A DNA stretch of 64,000 nt from Streptomyces spongiicola (GCF_003122365.1 NZ_CP029254.1:2800501-2864500), one strand, 5' to 3'; shown: positions 15,011-24,624, counted from the first letter of the stretch. The notes: generated from the letters alone by a model not told the origin. Numbers and translations are program-made.

Positions 15011-16461
15011 CTCCCGATCCGTTCGGCGCGCTGCCGAACCCGGCCGGCATGTCCGACGCCGAGCTGCACGCCGAGATCACCGCACTGATCGAGGCCGACG
15101 CCGCCTCGTCGCGCCGCTGGGCCTGCGACCGCCCCGGCTGCGGCGGCCTGCCCCACGAGGGCTGGCTGCACCACCACGCCCGCGCCGCCCAACGCCTCCC
15201 GCAGGGGGCCTGGGCGGCCTGGATGATGCTGACGGGCCGAGGCTGGGGGAAGACGAAATCCGCTGCTGAGGCCGTACGCGAGTGGACGAGCACGCCGGGC
15301 ACGATGATCGCGGTCGTCGCGAAGAACGCCACGCTCGTGAAGGAGATCTGCTTCGAGTCCCCCAAGTCCGGCCTCCTCGCGGTCATCCCGCCCGAGGACA
15401 TCCGCCGCTACAGCCCCGGCAACGGCCTGACCACCCTCCGCCTGACCAACGGCTCCGCGATCTACGGCTTCGGCGCCGAGACCCCCGACAACCTCCGCGG
15501 CTTCGCCTTCGACAAGGGCTGGCTCGACGAGTACGCCGCCTGGAACCGCCACACCGCCCAGTCGGTGTACGACATGCTGTGGTTCTGCCTGCGTGAGGCC
15601 CCGACCCCGCAGGTCGTCATCTCCACCACCCCCAAGCCGCTCCCCCACGTCAAGCGCCTCGTCGAGCGCGGCCGCCACCCCGGCTCCACCGTGGTCCTGA
15701 CCACCGGCCGCACCGAGGACAACCGCGCCAACCTCTCTCCAGCCGCCCTCGCCGAACTCGACTCCGAGTACGGCGGCACCCGCCTGGGCCGCCAGGAGCT
15801 GGACGGCGTCCTCCTGGAGGACGTGGAGGGCGCGCTGTGGAAGCAGTGGATGTTCGAGGTGGAGGGCTTCCGCATCACCCGTACCGCAGTCCCGCCGCTC
15901 GACCGCCTGGTCGTCGCCGTCGACCCCGCAGTCACAACCACCGACTCCGCCGACCTGACCGCCTTCACGGTGGCCGGCCGCTCCTACCCGCTGGAGCAGA
16001 TGTACGGCGACCGCCGCCCCCGCGGATACGTCCTCCACGCCGAACAGGACCGCCACACCCCAACCGCCGCGATGCGCCGTGCCGCCGCCCTTTACCACGA
16101 GCACCAGGCCGACTGCGTGGTCATCGAAGCCAACAACGGCGGCGACTACCTCCCCGCCCTCCTCGCCGAGATCGACCCGACCGTCCCCTGCCGCGTCGTC
16201 CACGCCACCCGCGGCAAACGCGCCCGCGCCGCCCCGGTCGCGATGCTCTACGAGCAGTCCCGCATCACCCACGCCGGCCCGCCCCGCACGCTCGCCGTGC
16301 TGGAGGAGCAGATGACGACGTACGTCGGCGCCTCGGAGGCCGAGGAGAAGTCCCCGGACCTCCTCGACTCCTGCGTCTGGGCGCTCACCGACCTGTTCCT
16401 TGCCGGAGACACGGGACGTCCGGCCGCACCATCAGATCACCGGCTCACGGGACGACGGTAA
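15007..16461 (+). CDS. Phage terminase large subunit
   Basis: 484 residues. ATPase domain with Walker A TGRGWGKT (residues 76-83) and Walker B-like region LDEYAAW; the coupling Thr/Ser motif lies near VVISTTPKPL. The C-terminal RNase H-like nuclease has AVDPAVTTTDSAD (first Asp), VIEANNGGD and the final acidic DLLDSCVWAL. It translocates and cuts DNA during head packaging. TTG start, coupled to the small subunit. All motifs are intact. It is followed not by the portal gene but by about 3.9 kb of unrelated genes. Confidence 0.92.
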   Translation: MTPDPFGALPNPAGMSDAELHAEITALIEADAASSRRWACDRPGCGGLPHEGWLHHHARAAQRLPQGAWAAWMMLTGRGWGKTKSAAEAVREWTSTPGTMIAVVAKNATLVKEICFESPKSGLLAVIPPEDIRRYSPGNGLTTLRLTNGSAIYGFGAETPDNLRGFAFDKGWLDEYAAWNRHTAQSVYDMLWFCLREAPTPQVVISTTPKPLPHVKRLVERGRHPGSTVVLTTGRTEDNRANLSPAALAELDSEYGGTRLGRQELDGVLLEDVEGALWKQWMFEVEGFRITRTAVPPLDRLVVAVDPAVTTTDSADLTAFTVAGRSYPLEQMYGDRRPRGYVLHAEQDRHTPTAAMRRAAALYHEHQADCVVIEANNGGDYLPALLAEIDPTVPCRVVHATRGKRARAAPVAMLYEQSRITHAGPPRTLAVLEEQMTTYVGASEAEEKSPDLLDSCVWALTDLFLAGDTGRPAAPSDHRLTGRR

Positions 16462-16543
16462 GAGGTTGACGGCGGACGAAAAACACATTGGCCGACCGCC
16501 GCCCGGGCTGCGAGCATGCCCCTGTTTCCCCAGCGGAGGACAT

Positions 16544-17662
16544 TTGTTCGTTTTCGTGTGTGCGGGGTGCGGTGCCGAGCTGACCGCCCCGCTGTCCCAG
16601 GTCGCCCTGCCGGCACATGCCCATCAGCAGTACGGGAACGGGCTTCAGCTCCCTGTGCTCATGGAGTCGGGCACGTTCGCCGTGGACCCGGAGCCCTGGG
16701 GGCCGCCGTGGCGGACGTGGGAGGAGATCGATCCGGACGAGGCGGCGGCCCGCGGCGTCTACGCGCCGGTCCACGCCCTGTCCGACGGCGCGCCCGGCGC
16801 GATCGTCATCGCCCCCGGGGATACCCGCGGCACCCTGCTGATCCCGGAGAAGGGAGGCGGCTACTGTTGCGGCCTCGACGGGGCCGACGGCCCCAACATG
16901 GCCTGCGAGGCGTGCGGCCTGCCCGTGGCGAGCCGGATCGACGACTGCTCGCTCTGGCAGGCGGTGTGGCTCGCCCCGAACGCCGTGCGCCGCCTCCCCG
17001 TCGACGACGCCGACGCCGCACCGCTGTCCTGGGAGGAGTTGATGGTGGAGGGGAAGGGTACGCCCCCATTCGAGCCGATCGCCGCGTGGGGAGCACGGAT
17101 GAGGGCGGGCTACTGGTCGAACCACTGGTGGTCCTGGAGCCCGCAATGGGAGGCGGCAGCCGGGCGGGCACTCGCCCACCTACTGGCGGCCTCGGAAGGC
17201 CAGCGGGTGACCGTCCCGGACGGCCTGATCGCGGAAATGTTCCAGCGCGCCCTCGACGCCCTGTTGCCCGCGGGTGGGCAGGCGCGGCGGGCCGTCCTGG
17301 CCGGACCGGGACGGCCCGCCCCTGGCGCGGGCGCCGGCATCCTCCTCGTGCCGGTCCATCCGCAGACGGGCGAGATCTGGACCCCGGCCGACCCGGCCAC
17401 CTCGGCGTACGCGGTGCCGCTGCCGTTCGGGGTATGGCTGTGGCTGGCCTTCCCCGAACCGTGCCTGCCCGTCCCCGCGTCGGGCAGCATGCCCGACGGC
17501 GTCCTCCGAGACGACCCGCCCGCATCACTCCCCCGTCACCTGTTCCGGGCCGATCCGGAAGTGTTCCGGCACACCCTGGTCCGGCTGCCGGCCGTCCGCA
17601 GCCCGCACCTGCGCGAGATCCTCGAGAACCTCACGCAGTACATGCACTCCCGGCTCTTCTAG
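16544..17662 (+). CDS. Hypothetical Streptomyces protein, zinc-ribbon N-terminus
   Basis: About 372 residues. TTG 16544 follows GGAGGA; GTG 16556 is an alternative. It begins with a likely zinc-binding motif (FVCAGCGAEL) and has a second Cys set (CCGLDGADGPNMACEACG) near residue 110. The rest is a soluble protein rich in Trp and Pro. It resembles a widespread unnamed Streptomyces family that I know only as hypothetical. Its position between terminase and portal marks it as insertion cargo, not a structural gene. Confidence 0.7.
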   Translation: MFVFVCAGCGAELTAPLSQVALPAHAHQQYGNGLQLPVLMESGTFAVDPEPWGPPWRTWEEIDPDEAAARGVYAPVHALSDGAPGAIVIAPGDTRGTLLIPEKGGGYCCGLDGADGPNMACEACGLPVASRIDDCSLWQAVWLAPNAVRRLPVDDADAAPLSWEELMVEGKGTPPFEPIAAWGARMRAGYWSNHWWSWSPQWEAAAGRALAHLLAASEGQRVTVPDGLIAEMFQRALDALLPAGGQARRAVLAGPGRPAPGAGAGILLVPVHPQTGEIWTPADPATSAYAVPLPFGVWLWLAFPEPCLPVPASGSMPDGVLRDDPPASLPRHLFRADPEVFRHTLVRLPAVRSPHLREILENLTQYMHSRLF

Positions 17663-17875
17663 TCGGCCGGCAGGAGGCACCGGCACCCGATCTCCGGCCT
17701 GTCCGGTGCCCGTGCTGCCGCAATCAATCAGTGCCGGCCAGTGGCGCCTCCCGAAGTGGGCGGGCATCTGCTGTCCGTCCGTTCTCATGGACATAACCAG
17801 AGCGATACGGCGGCGCACGACATCAAGCCCTCGTGGATACACCCTCACGCGAGGTGTGTGGTGAAGACGTCCGCG

Positions 17876-18226
17876 TCAGAGTTCTGGGGCGAGGATGGTC
17901 AGTCGTAGAAGCGCAGCCAGGGCCGTCACCATCGGCACGACGAACCACCATCGTCGCAGCCACTGTGCCTTCACGAACAGCACGGTCAGCAGTGCCACGA
18001 CGACGGTCACCCCCAGCGCCGTGCCCGCAGCGAAGCCCGAGTGGGAGGCCGTCTCCGTGTCCCAGGGACCCGCCGGCTCGGCCGCGTAGGCAAGGAGGAG
18101 CAGGTACGCCGTGACGAAGTGCGCCACCAGGAGCACCACGGCGCACACGGCGGAACCGATCCGGCCGGGGGGCCTCCCCGAAGCATCGCGGCGCCCTGGT
18201 GCAGCAGGGCTCGTGACGTCGTTCAC
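17876..18226 (-). CDS. Small membrane protein of the T7SS-like operon
   Basis: 116 residues with three hydrophobic segments: AVCAVVLLVAHFVTAYLLLL, ALGVTVVVALLTVLFV and FVVPMVTALAALL, so a three-pass membrane protein with a cytoplasmic basic N-terminus. Its start overlaps the stop of the lysozyme-like gene by 4 bases, so it is the last gene of that three-gene operon. Role unknown; it may be an immunity or anchor protein for the enzyme encoded upstream. Confidence 0.7.
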   Translation of the reverse strand: MNDVTSPAAPGRRDASGRPPGRIGSAVCAVVLLVAHFVTAYLLLLAYAAEPAGPWDTETASHSGFAAGTALGVTVVVALLTVLFVKAQWLRRWWFVVPMVTALAALLRLTILAPEL

Positions 18227-19560
18227 CGCAGCGCCTCCTTGGCCTGATCCAGCCTGTTGTCGAAGCCACGACCGTAAGCCTGGGCTGCGTCGGTCTCGTA
18301 ATAGGGGCCCCCGTTGTAGCGGGCGGCCAGCTCCTGCATCTGCGCGCGTGTCATCTGCTCCGGTGGTACGTCGGCGAAGCTGCTCTCGGCTTTCAACTGG
18401 GCAAGGTACTCGGAGGCGATGAAGATGTTCGTGCCGGGATCCTTGATCGCGTTCACCACGGTGCTCCGCTGGAGATCCGTGAGACTGTGCGGATCGTAGC
18501 CGAGTACCTCGGCGGCGCGCCGCACCTGGATGGCCATGGGCCCCATGGAGGTCCGGTCAGGATCCTCACTGCCCGGAATGATCTGTCGGCCCTCGTAGGC
18601 CAGGTCGTCCAGCAGGCCGGGGTCCCCTTCGACCTCCTGCCAGGCGATGCCTGCGACCATCACCGGCGGAAGCCCTGAATCCTCGGCGGCTGCCCTGATG
18701 AGCTCCTTGTTCGCGGAGATGTACGAGCGGCGCCCCTCGTCGTCGTTCGACGGGAGCCAGTAGTTGTTGCCCTGTCCTTCGGGCAGGCTGTCCACGCGCG
18801 TCCGGATGCGGTAGAGCGTTTCGGAGACGACCACGTCACGGCCCATGGTGGGGATCGTGTCGACCTTGGGTCCGGAGCCCGGCAGTTGTGTGTTCGGGTC
18901 GTCGCTCGCCTCGCGGGCCTCCCTCTGCAGGGGCCCGAGGTTCTTCAGGAACTCGGCCGCGTCGGGCAGAGTCCCCTGGTAGTCGGGTATCGACTTGTAC
19001 GCCGCCCTGAGGTCGGCAACGCACAGCTCCCGCGCGGCGGACTCGACGCGGAGCGCGTCACCGTAGTGGTCCTTGGTCTGGTTGTAGTAGCGCTCGGCGT
19101 CTTCCCGGATCGCGTCGACGTCCACGGTCACTTCGGCGAGCCAGTCCAGCACCCCCGTGCTTGCACGCAGATCCTCCCACTGCCGCAAGGGCTCTGCTGC
19201 CCGCGCGGTGGGAGTGATGGCCTGAGCTTCACGGGCCATGAGCTCGGAGAGTCTGCCCTCGGTGTGCTGTCCGTTCTTGTAGTGCACCTTGGCGGTGGTG
19301 ACCGCGTCGGCGTACCTGGCCAGCGCGGAGCCGGCCTTGCGGAAGGCTTCCGAGAGCGCATCGGCCAGGCTCTTGCTCTCACCGAGCCTCCTGACGTAGA
19401 GGTCGCGGGCCTCGCTCACCCAGTCGACCTTTCCGGCCTTGCGGAAGGCGTCGTCCGTCGACTCGATGAGTGTATGGAGGCGCCGGAACTCGGCGGCGTT
19501 GCGATCGATGAGCGTCGGGTTCGCGTCCTCGAGGAACTGGACGTCGTCACGGTATGCCAC
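18223..19560 (-). CDS. WXG/T7SS-type N-terminus fused to a transglycosylase-like domain
   Basis: 445 residues, GTG start at 19560 after AGGTGATCC. Residues 1-220 are helical, with repeated KAGKVDWVSEARDLYVRRLGES-type segments typical of proteins exported by ESX/type VII secretion. Residues 270-445 look like a lysozyme/SLT transglycosylase: catalytic Glu in AGIAWQEVEGDP, then GPMAIQVRRAAEVLG, AIKDPGTNIFIASEYL and YNGGPYY. Expected action: cleavage of peptidoglycan, outside the producing cell or in a target cell. It is encoded against phage transcription between terminase and portal. Confidence 0.75.
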   Translation of the reverse strand: MAYRDDVQFLEDANPTLIDRNAAEFRRLHTLIESTDDAFRKAGKVDWVSEARDLYVRRLGESKSLADALSEAFRKAGSALARYADAVTTAKVHYKNGQHTEGRLSELMAREAQAITPTARAAEPLRQWEDLRASTGVLDWLAEVTVDVDAIREDAERYYNQTKDHYGDALRVESAARELCVADLRAAYKSIPDYQGTLPDAAEFLKNLGPLQREAREASDDPNTQLPGSGPKVDTIPTMGRDVVVSETLYRIRTRVDSLPEGQGNNYWLPSNDDEGRRSYISANKELIRAAAEDSGLPPVMVAGIAWQEVEGDPGLLDDLAYEGRQIIPGSEDPDRTSMGPMAIQVRRAAEVLGYDPHSLTDLQRSTVVNAIKDPGTNIFIASEYLAQLKAESSFADVPPEQMTRAQMQELAARYNGGPYYETDAAQAYGRGFDNRLDQAKEALR

Positions 19561-19566
19561 AGCGGA

Positions 19567-20022
19567 TCACCTGTTCTCCGGCGGCACGAAGCGGCCGCAG
19601 TCCAGCATGGCGTTCATCTGGCCCTGTACGCCCTTGTCCACGGTCGTGTAGTCGTTGCCGGCGGACTTCAGCTTCGTCGACAGGGATGCGAGCAGCGCGA
19701 CCATGTCGTTGTACTGGTCCTTGGCAAACCGGGCGAGCGTGTCCACCTGCGCGGCGACCTCCGTGTGCGCGCGGGGCGCGCGGGCCTGGGTCGCGTTCTC
19801 GCCGTCCATGCGGCCCTCGTAGAGGAGTCCGGCGATCTCCATGAGCAGGTGTGAACTGCCATCGAGTGACGCCGCATTGACCGAGTACCCGTCGCCCCTG
19901 CCAGCCGGACCCCCTGGGTGGTCGCCACCTGTCGGCGCCTGGTTGAGTTGCATCTGCGCAGCAGCTTGCCGTCGGGCGAGCGCAGCCTCCTTGAGGCCGG
20001 CCCATTCCTCTTCGAACGACAT
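19567..20022 (-). CDS. WXG100-like small helical protein
   Basis: 151 residues from ATG 20022 (MSFEEEWAGLKEAALAR), 6 bases before the next gene. The N-terminal W-x-G-like (EEWAGLK) segment and overall helical content suggest a WXG100-type partner or secretion chaperone for the downstream enzyme. It has a Gly/Pro-rich linker at about residues 35-60, a helical C-terminal half (AQVDTLARFAKDQYNDMVALLASL) and a single Cys near the C-terminus. It opens the minus-strand three-gene operon. Confidence 0.65.
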   Translation of the reverse strand: MSFEEEWAGLKEAALARRQAAAQMQLNQAPTGGDHPGGPAGRGDGYSVNAASLDGSSHLLMEIAGLLYEGRMDGENATQARAPRAHTEVAAQVDTLARFAKDQYNDMVALLASLSTKLKSAGNDYTTVDKGVQGQMNAMLDCGRFVPPENR

Positions 20023-20396
20023 CGCTCTCGCCCCCGTGAGTCTGACCATGTACTTACATGCGAACATGAGTGCGCACCCGGTCAGGGTGCCACATCGGTT
20101 TCTGCGCGTCATGGGCGACATCACGCCTTCGAACTGTGCTGGCTGATACGACGTTTGGCTGGGGAATCCGACCTGACAGGTTGTCGGGCCTCTGCAGGCG
20201 GAGCAATGGCGAGCGGCCGTCGTCCTGCGAGGCCAGCAAGACGCTGGACGCGGTACGGGCCGCAGTGCTCCGCCAGCCCCACGCCGAACGCCCGGTCAAC
20301 TCCTCGACCGGCTGGTGGATTACCGATCGAGGTGAGAAGCCTCGGGGTGCGCGCATTAGGCTCCGCCGACTTCTGACGACCGGCAGGGAGCGGTGT
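20023..20396. other. Divergent intergenic region before the portal gene
   Basis: About 370 bases between the start of the minus-strand T7SS-like operon and the portal start. A long plus frame is open here in phase with the portal gene but has no ribosome site and poor coding character. It should hold the operon's promoter; a TTACATG-rich patch near 20050 is the least GC-rich part. Confidence 0.5.
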
Positions 20397-21986
20397 ATGC
20401 GACGGTTGCGCGACTTGATCATCGATACCTGGGGGGCGTTGTCCTACAAGCCGGCGTTTCGACAGGCCGCAGACTGCCGTCTTGGACACCTGCCCGGCCA
20501 TGTCGGCGCATCCTGGGTGCCGGAGGCCGATATTCGTCGCCTCACCGCATACACGGTGCTCGCCGCGTACGACACCAACCAGGCCGCCGCCCTGCTCGGC
20601 GAGGACGGTACAGACCGGCGCGAGTACGGGGATCCGACGCTGGTTGTCGACCAGACCTTGACGCACCTCATCGGCGAGACGCAGCAGATCGTCGTTGGCG
20701 GGGCGGACGACAGCGAGGTGGCACGTGCGGCCGAGTCCCTGCTGCGGGAGTGGGCAGAGCACGAGCATCTGTGGATGCGGATGCAGCACGCCGAGCGCAA
20801 TGCCGTCCTGCTCGGCGACACCGTGTACCTGTTGGCGTGGTCGCGGGCGAAGGGACGCCCGACCCTGAAGACGATCGACCCGGGCTTCTACTTCCCCGTG
20901 CTGCCCGACGACGCCGTCGACGCGGACGAGTACCCGACGCGAGTCCACCTGGCGTGGGAGACACCGGCCGATCCGGCATCGGGCCGGAAGGCCACGCTGC
21001 GCCGTGTCACGTACGAGCTCGGGCCGGTCGATGCCGACTCCAACGCGGCCCGCACGTATCCGTGGTCCGCGCGGCCCGCCGACATCACCTGCTACCTGAC
21101 GGATGCCGAATGGGACCTGGAGCAGGTCGACCGCGCGGGCGCCATCGACGCGCTCTCGTTGCGCCGAGCCCGGTTCCGTACCAACGCGGACGGGGAGCTG
21201 CTCGACCGGCTCGACCTGCACATCGACTTCATCCCGATCGTCCATGTACCGAACACCATCAACGGCGCCGAGCACTTCGGCCAGTCGACCTTGCTGAAGG
21301 CCACTCAGCTCCTCGACGATCTGGGCGCTGCCGACACGGACAGCCAGCGTGCCTCGGCGACCACCGGTTCACCGATCATCGGCCTCTCCGGCGCCCGGCT
21401 GCCGGTCGACCGTGCTTCGGGCCGACCACTGCCGGTACAGGTGGAGCCGGGAATGGTCTGGCCACTCGGCGAGACCGGCCAGCTCACCACGGTGGACACC
21501 TCGGCCCAGCTCTCCGAACTCCGCGCCTATGTGGAGGCACTACGCGACCGGCTGTCAGTGGTCACCCGGCTTCCGGCCAGCGTGCTCGGCACCATGGATG
21601 CCGCGCAGGCGGCCTCCGGCTACGCGATGCAGCTGAGCTTCGGTCCGCTGGACGCCATGGTCCGCTCCATGCGGCTCGCGCGGGCGGCCAAGTATCCGCT
21701 GCTGCTGAAGATGGTGCTCCGCCTCTACCAGGCCGCCGGTGTGCTGCCGCCGGGGCAGCAGCCGCACGCGTCCATCACCTTCGGCTCCTATCTGCCGACC
21801 GATCAGGCCAGCGTCCTCGACCTGGTGGTCAAAGGTGTCACGGCCGGTGTCCTCTCCCTTGAGACGGGAGTGCGCATGCTCGTGGACGCCGGCTTCCCCA
21901 TCGAGGACGCGGCAGAGGAGGTCGCCCGTATCTGGGAGCAGCGCGAGACGGAGCTCGGGACTGGCGGGACCGTCAACGAGATGTAG
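20397..21986 (+). CDS. Phage portal protein
   Basis: 529 residues from ATG 20397 (ribosome site CAGGGAG). It is an SPP1/HK97-type portal: helical N-terminus, a WMRMQHAERNAVLLGDTVYLLAW segment in the body, the central VPNTINGAEHFGQSTLL loop, and the stem-crown region with MDAAQAASGYAMQLSF. The dodecameric portal is the DNA channel at the capsid vertex. The open frame extends upstream to 20070, but that part has no phage resemblance. The next head genes follow in normal order. Confidence 0.88.
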   Translation: MRRLRDLIIDTWGALSYKPAFRQAADCRLGHLPGHVGASWVPEADIRRLTAYTVLAAYDTNQAAALLGEDGTDRREYGDPTLVVDQTLTHLIGETQQIVVGGADDSEVARAAESLLREWAEHEHLWMRMQHAERNAVLLGDTVYLLAWSRAKGRPTLKTIDPGFYFPVLPDDAVDADEYPTRVHLAWETPADPASGRKATLRRVTYELGPVDADSNAARTYPWSARPADITCYLTDAEWDLEQVDRAGAIDALSLRRARFRTNADGELLDRLDLHIDFIPIVHVPNTINGAEHFGQSTLLKATQLLDDLGAADTDSQRASATTGSPIIGLSGARLPVDRASGRPLPVQVEPGMVWPLGETGQLTTVDTSAQLSELRAYVEALRDRLSVVTRLPASVLGTMDAAQAASGYAMQLSFGPLDAMVRSMRLARAAKYPLLLKMVLRLYQAAGVLPPGQQPHASITFGSYLPTDQASVLDLVVKGVTAGVLSLETGVRMLVDAGFPIEDAAEEVARIWEQRETELGTGGTVNEM

Positions 21987-22108
21987 TCGGCCATGGCCTC
22001 GTCCCGATCCACGGCGAGCATCGCAGCACAAGGCACTCACTCACGCCGACGGTGCAGTGAAGGTTAGACTCCGCCCGACGCGGGGGCGTCTGGGCAAGGA
22101 GTCTGCCC

Positions 22109-22834
22109 ATGACCGTACGAACACGACCGCCGCTGCCGCTCGCACCGCTCGGCTACCGTCGCGACGGCCGCCCCATCTTCCCGATCCTCGGCGCTTCCCC
22201 CGACGACCCTGGGAACTCGCCGACCGGGGAGACGGCACTGGACGGCGCCGACACCACAGCGGTGACCATCCCGCAGGAGGAGCTGTCCCGCCGCTTCGCC
22301 CGCGAGAAGGACCAGGGCCGCCGCGCCGGCGTACGTGACCTGCTCAGCCAGCTCGGTTTCGAGTCGGCGAAGGCCCTGACGGAGTACGTGCAGGCCCAGC
22401 GCGAGGCTGACCAGCAGCAGAAGGACGCTGAGCAGGCCCGTCTCTCGGAGGCGGAGCGCCGGGAGCAGACCGCCGCGGAACGCGAGCGGCAGGCGCAGGA
22501 ACGCGAGGCCGTGGCCGTCGCCCGGGAACGAGACGCCGCACGCCGCGCCGTGCTGGTCGGCCTGGGCGCCACCGGCACCGAACTGGAGGACGCCGTCGTC
22601 CTGCTCGGCCGCCTCGTCGACCCGGATGCGGACGACACCGCACTGGCCCGGGCCGCCGACGAGCTGAAGGAGCGCCGCCCGGAACTCTTCGGCCAGCCGG
22701 CTCCGCAGCCACCCGCGGCCCCGCCCTCGGGCAGCCCCTCCAACATCCCCGGTCGCTCGGGCGGAACTCCGCCCCGCCCGGGCCAGTTTGGCCTGGACAT
22801 CGCCCGCCGCCGCGGCCACCTCAAGAGCTCCTGA
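22109..22834 (+). CDS. Capsid scaffolding protein
   Basis: 241 residues, ATG 22109 after AAGGAG. The middle (residues about 75-160) is a long Glu/Arg/Gln coiled coil (LSEAERREQTAAERERQAQ), followed by a helical domain and a Pro/Gly-rich C-terminal tail ending basic (ARRRGHLKSS), the usual build of scaffold proteins whose C-terminus binds the capsid shell. It sits between portal and decoration/capsid genes, the canonical place. No protease motif seen. Confidence 0.8.
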   Translation: MTVRTRPPLPLAPLGYRRDGRPIFPILGASPDDPGNSPTGETALDGADTTAVTIPQEELSRRFAREKDQGRRAGVRDLLSQLGFESAKALTEYVQAQREADQQQKDAEQARLSEAERREQTAAERERQAQEREAVAVARERDAARRAVLVGLGATGTELEDAVVLLGRLVDPDADDTALARAADELKERRPELFGQPAPQPPAAPPSGSPSNIPGRSGGTPPRPGQFGLDIARRRGHLKSS

Positions 22835-22943
22835 CTGCGGCACGCCTTCGGGGACCGCGCCCCGCCCCCATCCCCGCGGACGACGGCACCGCCCGGTGTC
22901 CGTACAGACTCGCCGCCGCATGGCCTGCCCGGAGGAACCTGGC

Positions 22944-23354
22944 GTGGATCTTCAGCTGACCACCTACTCCGAGTCCGCCACCGCCGACCGCCCCTGGCTG
23001 GCATCCCGGCATGGACTCGACACCCCACTCACCATCACCCTCGACACCACGCTCTTCACCGAGGGCACCCACTACACCCCACCCGCCCCCGGACAGCCCC
23101 GCAACGTCATGAGGTCCGGCGTCCCGCTGGGCCGCCTGACCGCGACCGGCCTGTACGGGCCGTGGGACGCAGCTGCCACCGACGGCCGCGCCGCCTTCAC
23201 CGGCGTCCTCCTCGCGGACGTCGCCTTCGCCCCGGGCAGCGGACATGCCGGCGCGGCCCTGCTCTGGCACGGCGTGATCGCCGCCGCCCACGTACCCGGC
23301 GGACTCGACCCGGCCACCATCACCGCCTCTGCCGCGCAGATCCACTTCGTCTGA
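22944..23354 (+). CDS. Head decoration protein (lambda gpD-like)
   Basis: 136 residues from GTG 22944, 8 bases after GGAGG. The pattern VMRSGVPLGRLTATGLYGPWD..ATDGRAAFTGVLLADV...HAGAALLWHGVI matches the lambda-type decoration protein family that trimerises on the expanded capsid. The longer open frame upstream is not needed. Follows scaffold and precedes the major capsid gene. Confidence 0.8.
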   Translation: MDLQLTTYSESATADRPWLASRHGLDTPLTITLDTTLFTEGTHYTPPAPGQPRNVMRSGVPLGRLTATGLYGPWDAAATDGRAAFTGVLLADVAFAPGSGHAGAALLWHGVIAAAHVPGGLDPATITASAAQIHFV

Positions 23355-23386
23355 CGCCCGCGACCTGCTGAGGAGCCCCGCCCACC

Positions 23387-24433
23387 ATGCTCGACACCCT
23401 GCTGCGCGACATCGACGCGGCCGACCTCAACGCCTTCGCCCGCACTATGACCACCCCGGCCGACTTCGAGCTGACCCGCGCCGTCATGCCCGAACGACGC
23501 CTGAACTCAGTCAAGTTCCGCATCAAGAGCAGCAAGCGGCGCGTGAACGCCGCGAAGTTCCGCGCGTATGACGCCGAGACTGCCGTCGCCCGCCGTCAGG
23601 CCGAGAAGATCATCACTGAGGGCATGCTGCCGCCCCTCGGTCAGAAGCTGATCGTCGGCGAGCTGGAGCAGATCCTCCTGGACACGTCCCGCGGCGCCGA
23701 CGCTTCGGAGTTCGTCGAGCTGCTCTACGACGACATCGAGCGGCACGTCGAGTCCATCCACAACCGCATGGAACTCGCCGCCGGTGACCTCCTCATCGAC
23801 GGCAAGTTCAGCCTCAACGGCGAGAACGGGCTCACCCTGGAGGCCGACTTCGGCGTCCCCGCCGCCAACATGCCCACTGCCGCAAAGCCCTGGTCCGACC
23901 CGACCAGCGACCCCATCGCCGACGAACTGCGCTGGATCGAGTACCTCCGTTCCATCGGCGCCCCGCTCCCGGCCCGCGTCATCACCTCATACAAGGCCCG
24001 CGCGACCCTGGCGGCGAACGACGCGTACCGCGCGGCGTACTACGGCAGCGTCAACGGCTCCACCACCCCGACCGCGGTCCTCGCCCCCAACGAGGTCGAG
24101 GTCGTCCGCGCCCGCTACAACCTCCCGCCGATCACCGTCTACGACGTGCAGATCTCCGTCGACGACACCTACCAGCGCGTGATCCCGGAAGACCGCTGGA
24201 TCCTGCTGCCGCCGAACCCGGAGTCCTGGGCGGAGACCCAGTACGGCATCACCGCCGAGTCCCTGGTGCTCACCTCCGGCACCAACCCGGCCATCACCCG
24301 CGAGGACGCCCCCGGCATCGTCATCACCGCCGGCCACCAGGACGACCCGGTCCAGGTCTGGACGAAGGGCTCCGCCGTCGCCATGCCCGTCCTCTACGTC
24401 CCCGACATCCACATCACCGCGAAGGTCCTGTGA
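23387..24433 (+). CDS. Major capsid protein (lambda gpE-like)
   Basis: 348 residues, ATG 23387 after GAGGAG. It resembles the lambda E/major capsid protein E family: LNSVKFRIKSSKRRVNAAKFRAYDAETA in the N-terminal part, a long spine helix (AEKIITEGMLPPLGQKLIV), and C-terminal VPEDRWILLPP-like and APGIVITAGHQDDPVQVWTKG segments. It forms the icosahedral shell. The gene is intact and its stop overlaps the next start. Confidence 0.88.
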   Translation: MLDTLLRDIDAADLNAFARTMTTPADFELTRAVMPERRLNSVKFRIKSSKRRVNAAKFRAYDAETAVARRQAEKIITEGMLPPLGQKLIVGELEQILLDTSRGADASEFVELLYDDIERHVESIHNRMELAAGDLLIDGKFSLNGENGLTLEADFGVPAANMPTAAKPWSDPTSDPIADELRWIEYLRSIGAPLPARVITSYKARATLAANDAYRAAYYGSVNGSTTPTAVLAPNEVEVVRARYNLPPITVYDVQISVDDTYQRVIPEDRWILLPPNPESWAETQYGITAESLVLTSGTNPAITREDAPGIVITAGHQDDPVQVWTKGSAVAMPVLYVPDIHITAKVL

Positions 24434-24624
24434 TGCCCGCCGCCACCCGCACGCTCACCGCTGCGGTCTTCGTCACCGACCCGAAGACCCACGAGACGCT
24501 GCTCCTCCAGCCCGGAGCACAGGTCAGCGAACCGGCGATCGCCGAGCAGATCACCCACCCCGATGCCTGGGCACCGGGGGAACCACCCCGCCGATCCAGC
24601 GCGACCAAGGCTGGAGCATCGTGA
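24433..24624 (+). CDS. Small head-associated phage protein
   Basis: 63 residues from ATG 24433 that overlaps the capsid stop by one base. Beta-rich N-terminus (TLTAAVFVTDPKTHETLLLQPGAQV) and a Pro-rich tail. Equivalent small genes follow the capsid gene in many actinophages and may be head-completion or fibre-like proteins. Coupled to the next gene by GTGA. Confidence 0.65.
   Translation: MPAATRTLTAAVFVTDPKTHETLLLQPGAQVSEPAIAEQITHPDAWAPGEPPRRSSATKAGAS

Noticed and set aside
18886..19854. Plus-strand 322-codon frame in the T7SS-like operon
   Set aside because: Mirror of the minus-strand genes, no ribosome site, Val/Gly/Arg-rich.
20070..20396. N-terminal extension of the portal reading frame
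   Set aside because: Not portal-like, no ribosome site; ATG 20397 has a good one.
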